Below are positions 48,158 to 58,070 of a stretch of 64,000 nucleotides of DNA, one piece after another (the first letter of the stretch is position 1; every line of letters begins with the position of its first letter). The DNA lies in NCBI RefSeq assembly GCF_028867705.1, contig NZ_CP066171.1, forward strand, positions 1,054,001 through 1,118,000. Reading direction: 5' to 3'. The DNA is from Thermoleophilum album. Lineage in GTDB: Bacteria; Actinomycetota; Thermoleophilia; Solirubrobacterales; Thermoleophilaceae. The notes beneath the pieces were generated by a model, which saw only the letters and a program-made list of their open reading frames with translations, had not been told where the DNA came from and made no database searches. The position numbers and the translations under genes were made by a program.

Positions 48158-50725
48158 TTAAGGCCCGGCGTTGCCGCTGACGGGCGCCGGCGCGGCGTCG
48201 TCGAGAGCGCTATCCGTTCCTTCCACCTGGGCGAGCACGCGCGGCAAGTCAGCCTCGCTGATCAACACCTGCCGAGCCTTCGAGCCCTCGTAGCCGGAGA
48301 CGACACCGAGTCGCTCCATCATGTCGATCAGGCGGCCGGCGCGCGTGTAACCGACACGCAGGCGCCGCTGCAGCATCGACGTCGAGGCGGTCCCGAGCGC
48401 AACGACCGTGCGGATCGCCTCGGCGAGGAGGGGGTCGTGGTCGGGGTCGGCGTCCCCCTGACCGTCGTCGTCGCCGGGCGGGGCGCCGAGCATCTCTTCA
48501 CGCAGCTCGGGCTCGCCCTGCGCATGCCAGTGAGCGGTGAGGCGGGCGATCTCCTCCTCGGAGATAAACGCGCCCTGGATGCGCGCGAGCTTGGAGGCTC
48601 CCGCCGGCCGGAAGAGCATGTCGCCCTGACCGAGCAGCGATTCGGCGCCGTTCTGGTCGAGGATCACGCGCGAATCCGTTTGCGACGAGACGGCGAAGGC
48701 GATCCGTGCCGGAATGTTCGCCTTGATCAGACCGGTGATCACGTCGGCGCTCGGCCGCTGGGTAGCGAGCACGAGATGGATCCCGACGGCTCGCGACTTC
48801 TGCGCGAGCCGGATGATCGAATCCTCGACCTCGGCGGGCGCGATCATCATCAGGTCGGCGAGCTCGTCGATCACGCACAGGATGTACGGGAGCGTCGCCT
48901 CGCCGGCCCGCGCCCGCAGGCGGTTCAGCTCGGGCAGCGAGCGCGCCTTGACGCGGCTCATCAGACCGTAACGCTCCTCCATCTCGCGCACCAGGTTGGA
49001 GAGCACGTTGGCGGCGGCGCGCGGGCTCGTCACCACCGGCGTGAGGAGGTGAGGAACCTGTTCGTAGTGGTTGAGCTCGACGCGTTTCGGGTCGACCAGG
49101 GCGAGCCGCACCTCGTTGGGGGTGGCGCGCAGGAGGATCGAGCTCAACATCGCGTTGACGCAACCGGACTTGCCCGAGCCGGTGGCGCCAGCGACAAGGA
49201 TGTGCGGCTGCTTGGCGATGTCGGCGGCGATCGCGTTGCCGGCGATGTCCTTGCCCAGCCAGACCGTGAGCGGTGACCAGCCGCGCGGCGGCTGGCCGAA
49301 GACATCGCCGAGGTGGACCATCCGCCGCATCCTGTTGGGCACCTCCACACCGACGGCCTGCTTGCCCGGTATCGGCGCGAGGATGCGAACGTGCTCGGCC
49401 GCCAGCGCGTAGGCGAGGTCGTCCTTGAGCTGCGCGATCTTGGACATCTTGGTGCCCGGGGCGAGACGCAGCTCGTAGCGAGTGACATGCGGACCGACGA
49501 CAGTGCCGATCACGCGCGCGTCGATGTGGAAGTGACCGAGCGCCTCGACGAGCTGGCGCCCGGTGCGCTCGATCTGGCGCTGGTCGAGCTCCGGCGCGGC
49601 CTCGCTGCGGCGCAAAAGGCGCGGCGACGGTAACGAGTATTCGGTCCCGTCAGCGAAGGTCACACCCCCGCGCGGAAGCCCCTGCGGTGTGCGCGCCGCG
49701 GCGCTGGCCGGCGCCGGTCGCGGCATCGGGACGGCCTCGTCGCTGACCGCGACCGACGGTTCGTCGAGCGGCACGGCGTCCGTGTCGCTCGCGCCGCCAT
49801 CATCGCCTTCGCCCGCGTCGTCGCCAGCCGAAAATGCGCTTTCGTCCGCGTCGACGCTCCCCTGCGCGCCGGCCAGTTCTGTCTCCGTGTGCTCGTCGGG
49901 CGTGTCGCTCCCCTCGTGCTCGCGGCTGTAGATGTCGGGAAAGCGCGCGGCTGGATCGATCGCCAGCGGCGCGGTGAAAGCGGAGGCACCGTCGGCGAGC
50001 TCGCCTTCGTCGCGGTGCGAGCCCGCCGCGTCGTCACCGGCAGGGGGCGGCCAAGCGGGAGCGTCGAACGCAGCCCCCTGCCCTACCGCCGTGCGAGCGG
50101 CTGCCGCCCGCCGCTCCCGCGCCCGCGCCACGCTGTCGCGGGCGATCGCGGCGAGACGCGGGGTGAGCGCGGCGAGCACCTCGGCTAGCGGACGCGCGCT
50201 TGCGAGGCGCAGCGCGGTGGCGAGCGCGAGCACGACGAAGAGGTAAGCGCCCGGCCGTTGCAAAAGCTCGTTGATAAGAACGTAGGTGCCGGCCCCAACT
50301 GCACCGCCCCCGTCGCGGAGCGCAGTCGTCGCGAATGCCGCCTCGGCGCTCGCTGGCGCGGGCCCGACGCCGAAGAGACCGCCAGCCGCGACCGTCGCGA
50401 CAGCAAGCCAGGCGAGTGCGACCGCCACCACCGCGCGCAACGGCACTACGAGTAGCGACCGCGCCACCAGTAGCGCCCCGCCGGCGACCAGCGCGGGCGG
50501 TACGAGCACCGCCGTCACGCCGAAAATCAGCTCGCAGCCGGCGACGAGAGCCTCGCCGAGGCGGCCGCCGGCGCTCCCCGTGTAGCCGACGACGGCACCC
50601 CACACTCCGACGGCGACCACGAAGATGCCGATCAGGTCGCGCTCGACCTGTCCGAGGGCTAGCTCGGGCAGGGGCGAGCGGCGCTTCGATGTCGCCGCGG
50701 AGCGTGAGCGACGCTTTTTCGACAT
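48158..50725 (-). CDS. ftsK: DNA translocase FtsK/SpoIIIE
   Basis: An 855-residue motor that pumps chromosomal DNA through the closing septum. Four to five N-terminal TM helices (first GIFVVAVGVWGAVVGY) are followed by an acidic, Asp/Ser-rich linker of about 180 residues. The RecA-like motor follows, with Walker A GATGSGKSGCVNAML and Walker B CVIDELADLMM, and a C-terminal winged-helix gamma domain (RRLRVGYTRAGRLIDMMERL) that reads KOPS-type polar sequences. The start ATG 50725 gives a basic N-terminus (SKKRRSRSAATSKRRS). Confidence 0.96.
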   Translation of the reverse strand: MSKKRRSRSAATSKRRSPLPELALGQVERDLIGIFVVAVGVWGAVVGYTGSAGGRLGEALVAGCELIFGVTAVLVPPALVAGGALLVARSLLVVPLRAVVAVALAWLAVATVAAGGLFGVGPAPASAEAAFATTALRDGGGAVGAGTYVLINELLQRPGAYLFVVLALATALRLASARPLAEVLAALTPRLAAIARDSVARARERRAAAARTAVGQGAAFDAPAWPPPAGDDAAGSHRDEGELADGASAFTAPLAIDPAARFPDIYSREHEGSDTPDEHTETELAGAQGSVDADESAFSAGDDAGEGDDGGASDTDAVPLDEPSVAVSDEAVPMPRPAPASAAARTPQGLPRGGVTFADGTEYSLPSPRLLRRSEAAPELDQRQIERTGRQLVEALGHFHIDARVIGTVVGPHVTRYELRLAPGTKMSKIAQLKDDLAYALAAEHVRILAPIPGKQAVGVEVPNRMRRMVHLGDVFGQPPRGWSPLTVWLGKDIAGNAIAADIAKQPHILVAGATGSGKSGCVNAMLSSILLRATPNEVRLALVDPKRVELNHYEQVPHLLTPVVTSPRAAANVLSNLVREMEERYGLMSRVKARSLPELNRLRARAGEATLPYILCVIDELADLMMIAPAEVEDSIIRLAQKSRAVGIHLVLATQRPSADVITGLIKANIPARIAFAVSSQTDSRVILDQNGAESLLGQGDMLFRPAGASKLARIQGAFISEEEIARLTAHWHAQGEPELREEMLGAPPGDDDGQGDADPDHDPLLAEAIRTVVALGTASTSMLQRRLRVGYTRAGRLIDMMERLGVVSGYEGSKARQVLISEADLPRVLAQVEGTDSALDDAAPAPVSGNAGP

Positions 50726-50811
50726 TCAGCGGTTCTGGTTAGCGCCGTTCGACGCGCGACCTCCTCTCCCTGCCTCGCGCCGACGGACGCCTTTTGGCGC
50801 GTCGCGCTCCC

Positions 50812-50817
50812 TAGCAT
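50812..50817 (+). promoter_or_regulatory. Candidate -10 box (TAGCAT) for the two-component operon
   Basis: TAGCAT ends 10 nt before ATG 50828. The in-frame ATG at 50816 begins inside this box, which argues that 50828 is the true start. Confidence 0.4.
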
Positions 50818-50827
50818 GGAAGCAGCG

Positions 50828-51508
50828 ATGGAGCGGCAGGCGCGCGTGCTGGTGGTTGAGGACGACCGCGAGATCGCCACCGTCTTGCGGCGCTCGCTGG
50901 TGCGCGAGGGCTACGACGTCGAGCTTGCCGCCGACGGCGAGAGCGCGCTCGAGCGTGCCCGCTTCTACGAGCCGGATCTAGTGATCCTCGATCTCGGCCT
51001 TCCCGACATCGACGGCATCGACGTCTGCAAGCAGCTGCGCACGCGAGCCAGCACCCCGATCTTGATGTTGACCGCGCGCGACGCGGTCGACGACCGTGTC
51101 ACCGGTCTCGACAGCGGCGCCGACGACTACCTCGTCAAACCGTTCGACCGTGCCGAGCTGCTGGCGCGCATCCGCGCGCTGTTGCGCCGCCACCCGCCGC
51201 GTGGCAGCGCCTCGCTCGTCGTCGGCGATCTGCGGCTCAACCCCGACACCCGCGAGGTGGTGCGCGGAAGCCGCACGATCGAGCTGACGGCGCGCGAATT
51301 CGACCTCCTCGAGTACCTGATGCGCAACGAGCGGATCGTCATCTCGCGCCAACGCCTGCTCGACGAGGTGTGGGGCTACGACCCGTTCAGCGAGACGAAC
51401 ACCGTCGACGTGTTCATCTCGAACCTGCGCCGCAAGCTCGAGGCAGGCGGCGAGCCGCGCATGCTCCACACCGTGCGCGGTGCAGGCTACGTGCTCAGGG
51501 CGCCGTGA
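50828..51508 (+). CDS. OmpR/PhoB-family response regulator
   Basis: A 226-residue response regulator. The receiver domain has the acidic pocket VEDD (11-13), phospho-acceptor D55 in LVILDLGLPD, and the Lys in YLVKPFDRAEL; a winged-helix DNA-binding domain follows (ELTAREFDLLEYLM, TVDVFISNLRRKLE, HTVRGAGYVLR). It resembles the MprA/TcrA group of actinobacteria. It overlaps the kinase gene by 4 bp, so the two form one unit. An alternative ATG 50816 adds 4 residues. Confidence 0.95.
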   Translation: MERQARVLVVEDDREIATVLRRSLVREGYDVELAADGESALERARFYEPDLVILDLGLPDIDGIDVCKQLRTRASTPILMLTARDAVDDRVTGLDSGADDYLVKPFDRAELLARIRALLRRHPPRGSASLVVGDLRLNPDTREVVRGSRTIELTAREFDLLEYLMRNERIVISRQRLLDEVWGYDPFSETNTVDVFISNLRRKLEAGGEPRMLHTVRGAGYVLRAP

Positions 51509-53040
51509 CAAGGCAACTACGATCGTCCCCCCACGCTGCCAAAAGGCGGGCGGGTGCCTGGCTCAAGCAGGCCCGCGTGCGCCTGCTGGTGCGGATCAAG
51601 CTGGCGATCGTCTCGGCGGCGTTGACGTTCTTGATTCTGTGCTTGTTTGCTCTCGTCGTCGGCGCTTTCGCCGCCGGTCGCTTGCGCGCCGGTTTCGACG
51701 ACGAGCTGCGTGCCACGGCCGCCGACCTTCAGGAGCAGTTGCGCGTCGAACGCGCCCTCGACGGTTCGCTCGAGGTACGTGCCCAGGACCTGTCGGTGAT
51801 CCGAGCTGCCGCCAGCGGCGGGGCGGTGATCCGCGTCCTCGACTACCACCAGCGCGTGATCGCACCAGCGGCGGCGCCGGAGCTCGGGCCGGCCCGCGAG
51901 GGCATCGTCGACGTCGGCCCCTATCGCGTCGTCTCGCGTCCGCTGCTCGGCACGCAGCGCGTGCGCAGCGAACCGTTCGGGCTGCTCGAAACGCCGTTCG
52001 CCTCTCCCGCCGGCTACGTGCAGTACGCGCGACCGCGCGCTTCCGTCGAACGTACGATCGCGCGCATCAACCTATTCCTGGCGCTGGGCGTGATCGGTGG
52101 TACGGGGCTTGCGTTCCTCGGCGGTTTTCTCGTCGCGTCGCGCGCGATGCGGCCGATCGCCCGTCTTACCGGGGCAGCGCGGGAGGTAGTCCGCACTCGC
52201 GACCCGCGCGTCGCCCTGCCCAAGCCCGAGGCGCGCGACGAAGTCCACGAGCTGGCGGTGACGCTGGAAGAGATGCTCCGCGAGCTCGCCGCCGCCAGGG
52301 CCGAGGTCGAGGCGACCCTCGCGATGCAGCGACGCTTCCTGGCCGACGCCTCGCACGAGCTGCGCACACCGCTCACGAGCGTGCTCGCCAACCTCGAGCT
52401 GCTTGAGCCCGAGCTCTCGGGCGAGGAGCGCGAGATCGCGCGCTCGGCGCTGCGCTCGGCCGAGCGCATGCGCCGCCTAGTCGCCGACCTTCTGGCGCTC
52501 GCGCGAGCAGATGCGGCGAAAGAGGGTCGCAACGGCTCGCGTGCGCAGCGCACACGCGTCGAGATGGGCGAGCTTGTACGCGAGGCGGTGGCGGAGCTCG
52601 CCCCCCTTGCCGAGCACCACGAACTGACCGTGGACCTTCGCGAGCCGGTTTTCGTGGTCGCCGAACGTGACGAGCTTTTGCGCGCGATCACCAACCTGGT
52701 CGAGAACGCACTCGTGCACACGCCCCCCGGCACGCACGTACGCGTCGCCGTCGGCAGCGAGCACGGCACAGCGCTACTTGTCGTCGAGGACGACGGTCCG
52801 GGGATCCCGCCGGCGGCGGCTGCCCGCATTTTCGAGCGTTTCACTCGTGGCACCACAGAGGTTCCGGGCAACGGCCTCGGCCTCGCGATCGTACGAGCGG
52901 TAGCCGAGGGCCACGGTGGCAGTGTCGTGCTCGTCCACCGCCCCGATCCCGGCACCCGCTTCGAGCTGCGGCTACCGTCGTGCGACGAGCAAAGGGCTGC
53001 GCACGCTCCGGTGGCGGCCGACGCGCAGGCCGGTCGCTAG
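51505..53040 (+). CDS. Membrane sensor histidine kinase
   Basis: A 511-residue kinase partnered with the preceding response regulator. TM1 is at about 31-57, an extracytoplasmic sensor of about 130 residues follows, and TM2 is at about 189-212. Then come a HAMP domain, a HisKA dimerisation domain with phospho-acceptor H284 (FLADASHELRTPLTS), and an ATPase with N box NLVENAL, G1 DDGPGIP and G2 GNGLGLAIV. The stimulus is unknown; MprB-like envelope-stress sensing is possible. Its TAG shares a CTAG with the stop of the convergent rnj gene. Confidence 0.94.
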   Translation: MTRQLRSSPHAAKRRAGAWLKQARVRLLVRIKLAIVSAALTFLILCLFALVVGAFAAGRLRAGFDDELRATAADLQEQLRVERALDGSLEVRAQDLSVIRAAASGGAVIRVLDYHQRVIAPAAAPELGPAREGIVDVGPYRVVSRPLLGTQRVRSEPFGLLETPFASPAGYVQYARPRASVERTIARINLFLALGVIGGTGLAFLGGFLVASRAMRPIARLTGAAREVVRTRDPRVALPKPEARDEVHELAVTLEEMLRELAAARAEVEATLAMQRRFLADASHELRTPLTSVLANLELLEPELSGEEREIARSALRSAERMRRLVADLLALARADAAKEGRNGSRAQRTRVEMGELVREAVAELAPLAEHHELTVDLREPVFVVAERDELLRAITNLVENALVHTPPGTHVRVAVGSEHGTALLVVEDDGPGIPPAAAARIFERFTRGTTEVPGNGLGLAIVRAVAEGHGGSVVLVHRPDPGTRFELRLPSCDEQRAAHAPVAADAQAGR

Positions 53041-54713
53041 ACCTCGACGACCACGGGCAACACCAGCGGCCGGCGGCGCAGCCGTTCGTACACGAAAGCG
53101 GCGACGTCGTCGTGCAGGTGGCTGCGCAGCAGGTCCGGCTCGAGCACCTGGTCGCGAGCTGCTCGCGCGAGCGAGCGCTCGATCTCCTCGCGCAGCTCGC
53201 TCACGAATGCGTCCTGCTCGCTGGTCAGGAAGGGCACGCCGCGGAACAGCACCTCCGGTGGCGCGACCGAGCGACCGTCCTGACTCGAGATCGTCGCGAC
53301 GACGATGAAGACGCCGTCGGCCGACAGCATCCGCCGGTCGCGAAGCGCGACGTCCTCAATGTCGCCCACCTCCATGCCGTCGACGAAGATCACACCTGCC
53401 GCGACCGGCTTGCCCAGTCGCGCGCCGTGCGCGTCGATCTCGAGCGGGCGGCCGTTTTCGGTAATGAAGATGCGCTCGGGCGCGATGCCCACCGATTCCG
53501 CGAGCTTCGCGTGCAAACGCAGGCGCCGGTAGTCGCCGTGCACCGGCATCACGTAGCGCGGATTGGTGAGACGGATCATCAGCTTGAGGTCCTCGGCGTG
53601 TCCGTGGCCGGACGCGTGCACCGTGATGTCGCGCGGGGTTACGACGTCGGCGCCGATCCGGTAGATGCGATCGATCGTTTCGTTGACAGCGCGTTCGTTG
53701 CCGGGTATCGGCGTTGCTGAGAAAACGACGGTGTCGCCTGCGCGCAGGCGCACGTGGGGGTGCTCGCCGTGGGCCATCCGGCGAAGCGCCGACAGCGGCT
53801 CGCCCTGGGAGCCGGTCGACAGGACAGCAAGCTTGTGGGGCGGAAAGTCTTCGACTTCGTGCGGGGGCACGAGCCGCCCGTCGTCGGTCTCGAGATAACC
53901 CAGCGAGCGCGCGACGTTGAACGCTTTGCGCATCGAACGCCCGACGATCGCCACGCGGCGGTCGGTGGCGCGCGCCGCGTCGAGCACCTGCTGGATGCGG
54001 TGGATGTTCGAGGCGAAGGAGGTCACGACTACGCGCCCCTCACACTCGGCGAACACGCGCTCGAGGTTGGGACCGACGCTGGCCTCCGACGGGGACAGGC
54101 CGGGACGGTCGGCGTTGGTCGAGTCGCCACACAGCAAGAGCAGCCCCTTGTGGCCGATCTCGGCGAGGCGGCGCATGTCGGGCGGTTGACCGTCGATCGG
54201 CGTTTGGTCGAACTTGTAGTCGCCTGTCACAAGCACCGGCCCGAGCGGCGTCTCGATCAGCACAGCGAAGCTGTCGGGGATCGAGTGCGCCATGCGGATC
54301 AGCTCGACGGTCATCGGTCCCGCCACTACAGGTTCGCCCGGCGGCAGGTCGCGGACGGCTGCGAGCGCAGGCTTCAGGCGGTGCTCGTCTAGCCGTGAAC
54401 GCACCAGCGCTGCCGTGAGGCGCCCGGCGTAGATCGGCGGCACCTCGTCTACCGCGAGCTCGCGCAACACGAACGGCAGCGCGCCGACGTGATCCTCGTG
54501 GGCGTGGGTAAGGACGAACGCCTCGATCCGGTCGCGGTTCTCGCGCAAGTAGCCGAAGTCCGGCAGAACGAGGTCGATCCCGAGCTGGTCCGGGGTGGGG
54601 AACATCAGGCCAGCGTCGACGACGACGATGCGCCCGTCGTACTCGACGACGGTCATGTTCTTGCCGATCTCGCCGAGCCCGCCGAGCGGCAGGACGCGCA
54701 GCCGACCGCTCAC
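53037..54713 (-). CDS. rnj: Ribonuclease J
   Basis: A metallo-beta-lactamase/beta-CASP nuclease of about 558 residues with endo- and 5'-3' exonuclease activity on mRNA and rRNA. LGGLGEIGKNMTVVEYDG, the metal site HAHEDHVGALP, GDSTNADRPG and HASGHGHAEDL are all visible. GTG 54713 lies 4 nt after the dapA stop; a TTG at 54731 would overlap dapA. dapA-rnj is a conserved actinobacterial pair. Confidence 0.95.
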   Translation of the reverse strand: MSGRLRVLPLGGLGEIGKNMTVVEYDGRIVVVDAGLMFPTPDQLGIDLVLPDFGYLRENRDRIEAFVLTHAHEDHVGALPFVLRELAVDEVPPIYAGRLTAALVRSRLDEHRLKPALAAVRDLPPGEPVVAGPMTVELIRMAHSIPDSFAVLIETPLGPVLVTGDYKFDQTPIDGQPPDMRRLAEIGHKGLLLLCGDSTNADRPGLSPSEASVGPNLERVFAECEGRVVVTSFASNIHRIQQVLDAARATDRRVAIVGRSMRKAFNVARSLGYLETDDGRLVPPHEVEDFPPHKLAVLSTGSQGEPLSALRRMAHGEHPHVRLRAGDTVVFSATPIPGNERAVNETIDRIYRIGADVVTPRDITVHASGHGHAEDLKLMIRLTNPRYVMPVHGDYRRLRLHAKLAESVGIAPERIFITENGRPLEIDAHGARLGKPVAAGVIFVDGMEVGDIEDVALRDRRMLSADGVFIVVATISSQDGRSVAPPEVLFRGVPFLTSEQDAFVSELREEIERSLARAARDQVLEPDLLRSHLHDDVAAFVYERLRRRPLVLPVVVEV

Positions 54714-54717
54714 CGCG

Positions 54718-55572
54718 TCAAACGGTCGCAAGCAGGCGGTGGCGTTCGAGCGCCTGCCTCACCACCGCCCGCTCCTCGGCGCTGGCCTCGACCAGCGGCA
54801 AGCGCAGACCGCCCACCTCGTGGCCGAGCATGTTCAAGGCGGCCTTGATCGGGATCGGGCTCGTGGTGACGAAGAGCGCGGCGAAGAGGTCGCGTAGCGA
54901 CTCGTGGATCTGCTGGCGCTGCTCGGGCTCGTCGATCATCCGCCGCATCTCGCGGCCGACGAGGTGCGAAGCGACGGTGATGCCACCGGTGCCGCCGATA
55001 TCGAGCACTCGTGCCAGCATGTCGTCGTTGCCGGCCAAGAGCTCGAGCCCCTCGATCGGCTCGAGATCCTCGTAGCGCGCCTGTTTGACAGCGACCACGT
55101 TCTCGATCTCGGCGAGCTCGCGCAACAGGTCGTTTGGCATGTCGACCGCACAGCGCGACGGGATGTTGTAGAGGATGATCGGCAGGTCGGTGGCCGCTGC
55201 CACTGCACGGAAGTGGGCGACCAAGCCCCGCCGATTCGGCTTGTTGTAGTAGGGCGCGACGACGAGCGCCGCGTCGACGCCAGCTTCGGCAGCTCGCTCG
55301 GTCAGCTCGATCGTGTGCCGCGTGTCGTTGCTGCCGGTACCGGCGATGATCCGTCCGCGGTCGCCGCACTCCTCGACGCCGAGTCGCCACAGGGCCGCCT
55401 TCTCGTCATCGGTGAGGGTCGGCGCCTCGCCGGTCGTGCCGGTCAGCACGATGCCGTCGGACCCGGTGTCGAAGAGGTGGTGCATCAGGTGCACCGCACG
55501 CTCTTCGGCGATGGCACCGCGCTCGTCGAAAGGAGTGACCATCGCCGTCAAGATCCCGCCGAAGGACGCCAT
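54718..55572 (-). CDS. dapA: 4-hydroxy-tetrahydrodipicolinate synthase
   Basis: A 284-residue class I aldolase that condenses pyruvate with aspartate semialdehyde in the first step of the DAP/lysine branch. The family signatures GTTGEAPTLTDDEK, the Tyr in LVVAPYYNKP, the Schiff-base Lys in VVAVKQARYEDL and a glycine-rich GGTGGITVA are present. The ATG at 55572 is 8 nt after GATAAT, suggesting leaderless transcription of dapA-rnj. Confidence 0.96.
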   Translation of the reverse strand: MASFGGILTAMVTPFDERGAIAEERAVHLMHHLFDTGSDGIVLTGTTGEAPTLTDDEKAALWRLGVEECGDRGRIIAGTGSNDTRHTIELTERAAEAGVDAALVVAPYYNKPNRRGLVAHFRAVAAATDLPIILYNIPSRCAVDMPNDLLRELAEIENVVAVKQARYEDLEPIEGLELLAGNDDMLARVLDIGGTGGITVASHLVGREMRRMIDEPEQRQQIHESLRDLFAALFVTTSPIPIKAALNMLGHEVGGLRLPLVEASAEERAVVRQALERHRLLATV

Positions 55573-55580
55573 CGACGGCG

Positions 55581-55586
55581 ATTATC
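55581..55586 (-). promoter_or_regulatory. -10 box (GATAAT) for leaderless dapA-rnj
   Basis: On the minus strand GATAAT (55586-55581) is 8 nt upstream of the dapA ATG at 55572. Confidence 0.45.
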
Positions 55587-55641
55587 GCACCGCCGGCGCA
55601 CCGGCGCCGAGTCGCGGGGAAACGCCGCGGCGAATGCCACA

Positions 55642-56106
55642 ATGAGCACGATGGGTAGTGAGGCGAGAGCGACGAGCGACCTCGCGCGCCGGCTTGGGAT
55701 CGAGGAGAACGAGCGCGTCGAGGTAGCTGGCGACGTGGGCAGCGATTTGCGCCGCGCTCTGCGCGAGGCGCTGGGGCGCGGGTTCGTGCGCTCCGGCGAG
55801 CTCGACGCTGCGGTCGTCGCCGTCGAGGACGCCAACGAGGCCGCGCAGGCGCTCGTGCGTTACCGCCCGCGTCTGCGCCCCACGGGAAGGATCTGGCTGG
55901 TCACGCCGAAGCGCGGCGGCCGCTGGCAGCTCGAGCAGCTACGCGTGCTTCCGGTGGCGCGCAAGCTCGGTTTGATTGACAACAAGACGTGCGCACTCGA
56001 CACCGAGCGGTCGGCGATCCGCTTTGTTATCCCACGTGCACTGCGCGGCCGCCAGACCGACAGCGGGGATCAGTCGAAGAGCAGACGCTCGAGTCCGACG
56101 ACGTAG
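55642..56106 (+). CDS. DUF3052 family protein
   Basis: A 154-residue protein matching the actinobacterial DUF3052 family, with the block GRIWLVTPKRGGRW, then ARKLGLIDNKTCALDTERSA and RFVIPRALRG. The family has no established function. It is divergent from dapA and its last 37 bp overlap the end of dapB tail to tail. The ATG at 55642 is preferred, with ATG 55651 possible. Confidence 0.8.
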   Translation: MSTMGSEARATSDLARRLGIEENERVEVAGDVGSDLRRALREALGRGFVRSGELDAAVVAVEDANEAAQALVRYRPRLRPTGRIWLVTPKRGGRWQLEQLRVLPVARKLGLIDNKTCALDTERSAIRFVIPRALRGRQTDSGDQSKSRRSSPTT

Positions 56107-56732
56107 CGCTCCGGAAGCGAGCGCACTCGCCGGATGGCGAGCAGAACGCCGGGCATGAACGCCTCCCGTGAAGTCGTGTCGTGGCGGATCGTGAGCGTCT
56201 CGCCGAGCCCACCGAAGATCACCTCCTGGTGGGCGACCAGTCCGGGCAGTCGCACCGAGTGGATCGGCTCGTGAACGTTGGCACCGGCTGAACGCAAGAG
56301 ATCGGCGGTGCGTTTCGCCGTGCCCGAGGGCGCGTCGAGCTTGCGGTCGTGGTGAAGCTCGACGATCTCGCACTCGCGCATGTGGGGCGCCGCACGGCGG
56401 GCGAACTCCATCATCAGCACGGCACCGATGGCGAAGTTGGGCGCTACGAAGAGGTTCGCCCGGCCGCTGCCGGCGAGCTGAGCGAAGTCGGCGCCGGTGG
56501 TTCCCATCACGACGTGAACGCCACGCTCGAGCGCAGCGCGCGCGTTGCCGACCGCAGCGTCGGGAGTGGTGAAGTCGACCATCACCTCGGCGTCGGCAAT
56601 CGCTTCCTCGACGCTGGTCCCGAGCCGCGGATCGGCACGACCAACGAGCTCCATATCCTCGGCCTCCGCCACCGCCCGGCAGACGGTCTCCCCCATCCGG
56701 CCGGCGGCGCCGCTGACCGCGACCTTGATCAC
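56070..56732 (-). CDS. dapB: 4-hydroxy-tetrahydrodipicolinate reductase
   Basis: A 220-residue NAD(P)H-dependent reductase acting after DapA. The N-terminal GAAGRMGETV binds the dinucleotide; ELHHDRKLDAPSGTAKRTAD is the substrate-binding H-H-x3-K motif. It is shorter than E. coli DapB (273) and the Mycobacterium form (about 245), mostly between the Rossmann strands, but the motifs are intact. GTG 56732 overlaps the M16 peptidase stop. Confidence 0.95.
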   Translation of the reverse strand: MIKVAVSGAAGRMGETVCRAVAEAEDMELVGRADPRLGTSVEEAIADAEVMVDFTTPDAAVGNARAALERGVHVVMGTTGADFAQLAGSGRANLFVAPNFAIGAVLMMEFARRAAPHMRECEIVELHHDRKLDAPSGTAKRTADLLRSAGANVHEPIHSVRLPGLVAHQEVIFGGLGETLTIRHDTTSREAFMPGVLLAIRRVRSLPERYVVGLERLLFD

Positions 56733-58066
56733 CCTGTCGCCTCCGCGGCTTGCGCTGCCGCCTCGGCGAGCGCCGGGGCGAGCGCCTCGAGCCCGCGCCG
56801 CCACACCTCCTCGTCGCGACCGATCGCTGCCGCCACCAAACGGTCGGGCTGCCACAGCTTGCCGGCCAGCGCGACGACGTCGTCGGCGGTGACCGCGTCG
56901 TAGCGCTCGAGAATCTCGTCGAGCGACAGAAGCGGCACGCCGGTGAGCAGCGAACCGCCGAGTCGGTTCATGCGCGCGAGCGTCGACTCCATCGCCAGAA
57001 CCGTGCGTCCCTTGGCGTTCTCGCGCGCGCGCTCGAGCTCGTCGTCGGTTATGCCGTCCTCGACGAGGCGGCGCAGCTCGCGGCCGATCACTTCGAGCGA
57101 CTCGGTCACCCGGTCGGGCCGCGTGCCGACGTAGATCGCTACCTGCCCGCAGTCCACAAACTGGGAGGCGTACGAGTACACCGAGTAGGCAAGACCGCGC
57201 TTCTCGCGCACCTCCTGGAAGAGGCGGGAAGAGGAGCTGCCACCGAGGATCGTGTCGAGAACGCGCAGCGCGAAGCGCCGCTCGTCGCCGCGCGCGAGCC
57301 CGGGAGCCCCGACACAGACGTGGAATTGCTCGGTGTCCTTGCGCTGGAACCGCACGCTGGCGCCGTAATGGGCCGGCGCATCGGCGGGCAGCTCGGTCGG
57401 GCCCGGTTCGGCGGGCTGGTCGGCGAACGCCTGCTCGACAAGCTCGCAGAGCCGCCCGTGGTCCACCGAGCCGGCGGCGGCCACGACGACGTTGCGCGGC
57501 CGGTAGCGCTCGTCGTGGTAGCGGCCAACGACCGCGACCGGCACGTTCGCGATCACCTCGGCGCGCCCGAGGATCGGTCGGCCGAGCGGGTGATCGGCGA
57601 AAAGCGCCCGGGCAAGCAGGTCGTGGACACGATCCTGCGGCTCGTCCTCGTACATCGCGATCTCTTCGAGGATCACCTGGCGCTCGGAGTCGACCTCGGC
57701 GTAGACCGGGCGCAGCACCATGTCCTGGAGGACGTCGAAAGCGCGCTCCAGGTGACGGTCGAGGAAGCGCGCGTACACCGACGTCGTTTCCTTGCCGGTG
57801 CCGGCGTTCGCCTCGGCGCCGAGAGCGTCGAAAAGCTCGTCGATCTCGCGCGAGCTGTAGCGCGCCGAGCCTTTGAACAAAAGGTGCTCGAGAAAGTGCG
57901 AGACGCCGGCCAGCTCCTCGCTTTCGTCACGCGAGCCGCAGCGGATCCAGAACCCGAGCGCGATCGAGCGCACCCCGTCGACGCGCTCGCTCGCGACGCG
58001 CACGCCACAGGGGAGCGTGGTGACCTGCGCGTCGCCGGCAGCGGCTGTCGGCGGCGACACCGCCAC
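56729..58066 (-). CDS. M16-family zinc peptidase (processing-peptidase-like)
   Basis: A 445-residue M16 metalloprotease related to mitochondrial processing peptidase beta and Bacillus YmxG. The inverted zinc motif H-x2-E-H is in HFLEHLLFKG, with the distal Glu in LEEIAMYEDEPQDR. Its gene lies between pnp and dapB, as in Bacillus and Streptomyces. GTG 58066 starts 4 nt after the pnp stop. The in vivo substrate is unknown. Confidence 0.92.
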   Translation of the reverse strand: MAVSPPTAAAGDAQVTTLPCGVRVASERVDGVRSIALGFWIRCGSRDESEELAGVSHFLEHLLFKGSARYSSREIDELFDALGAEANAGTGKETTSVYARFLDRHLERAFDVLQDMVLRPVYAEVDSERQVILEEIAMYEDEPQDRVHDLLARALFADHPLGRPILGRAEVIANVPVAVVGRYHDERYRPRNVVVAAAGSVDHGRLCELVEQAFADQPAEPGPTELPADAPAHYGASVRFQRKDTEQFHVCVGAPGLARGDERRFALRVLDTILGGSSSSRLFQEVREKRGLAYSVYSYASQFVDCGQVAIYVGTRPDRVTESLEVIGRELRRLVEDGITDDELERARENAKGRTVLAMESTLARMNRLGGSLLTGVPLLSLDEILERYDAVTADDVVALAGKLWQPDRLVAAAIGRDEEVWRRGLEALAPALAEAAAQAAEATG

Positions 58067-58070
58067 CGTC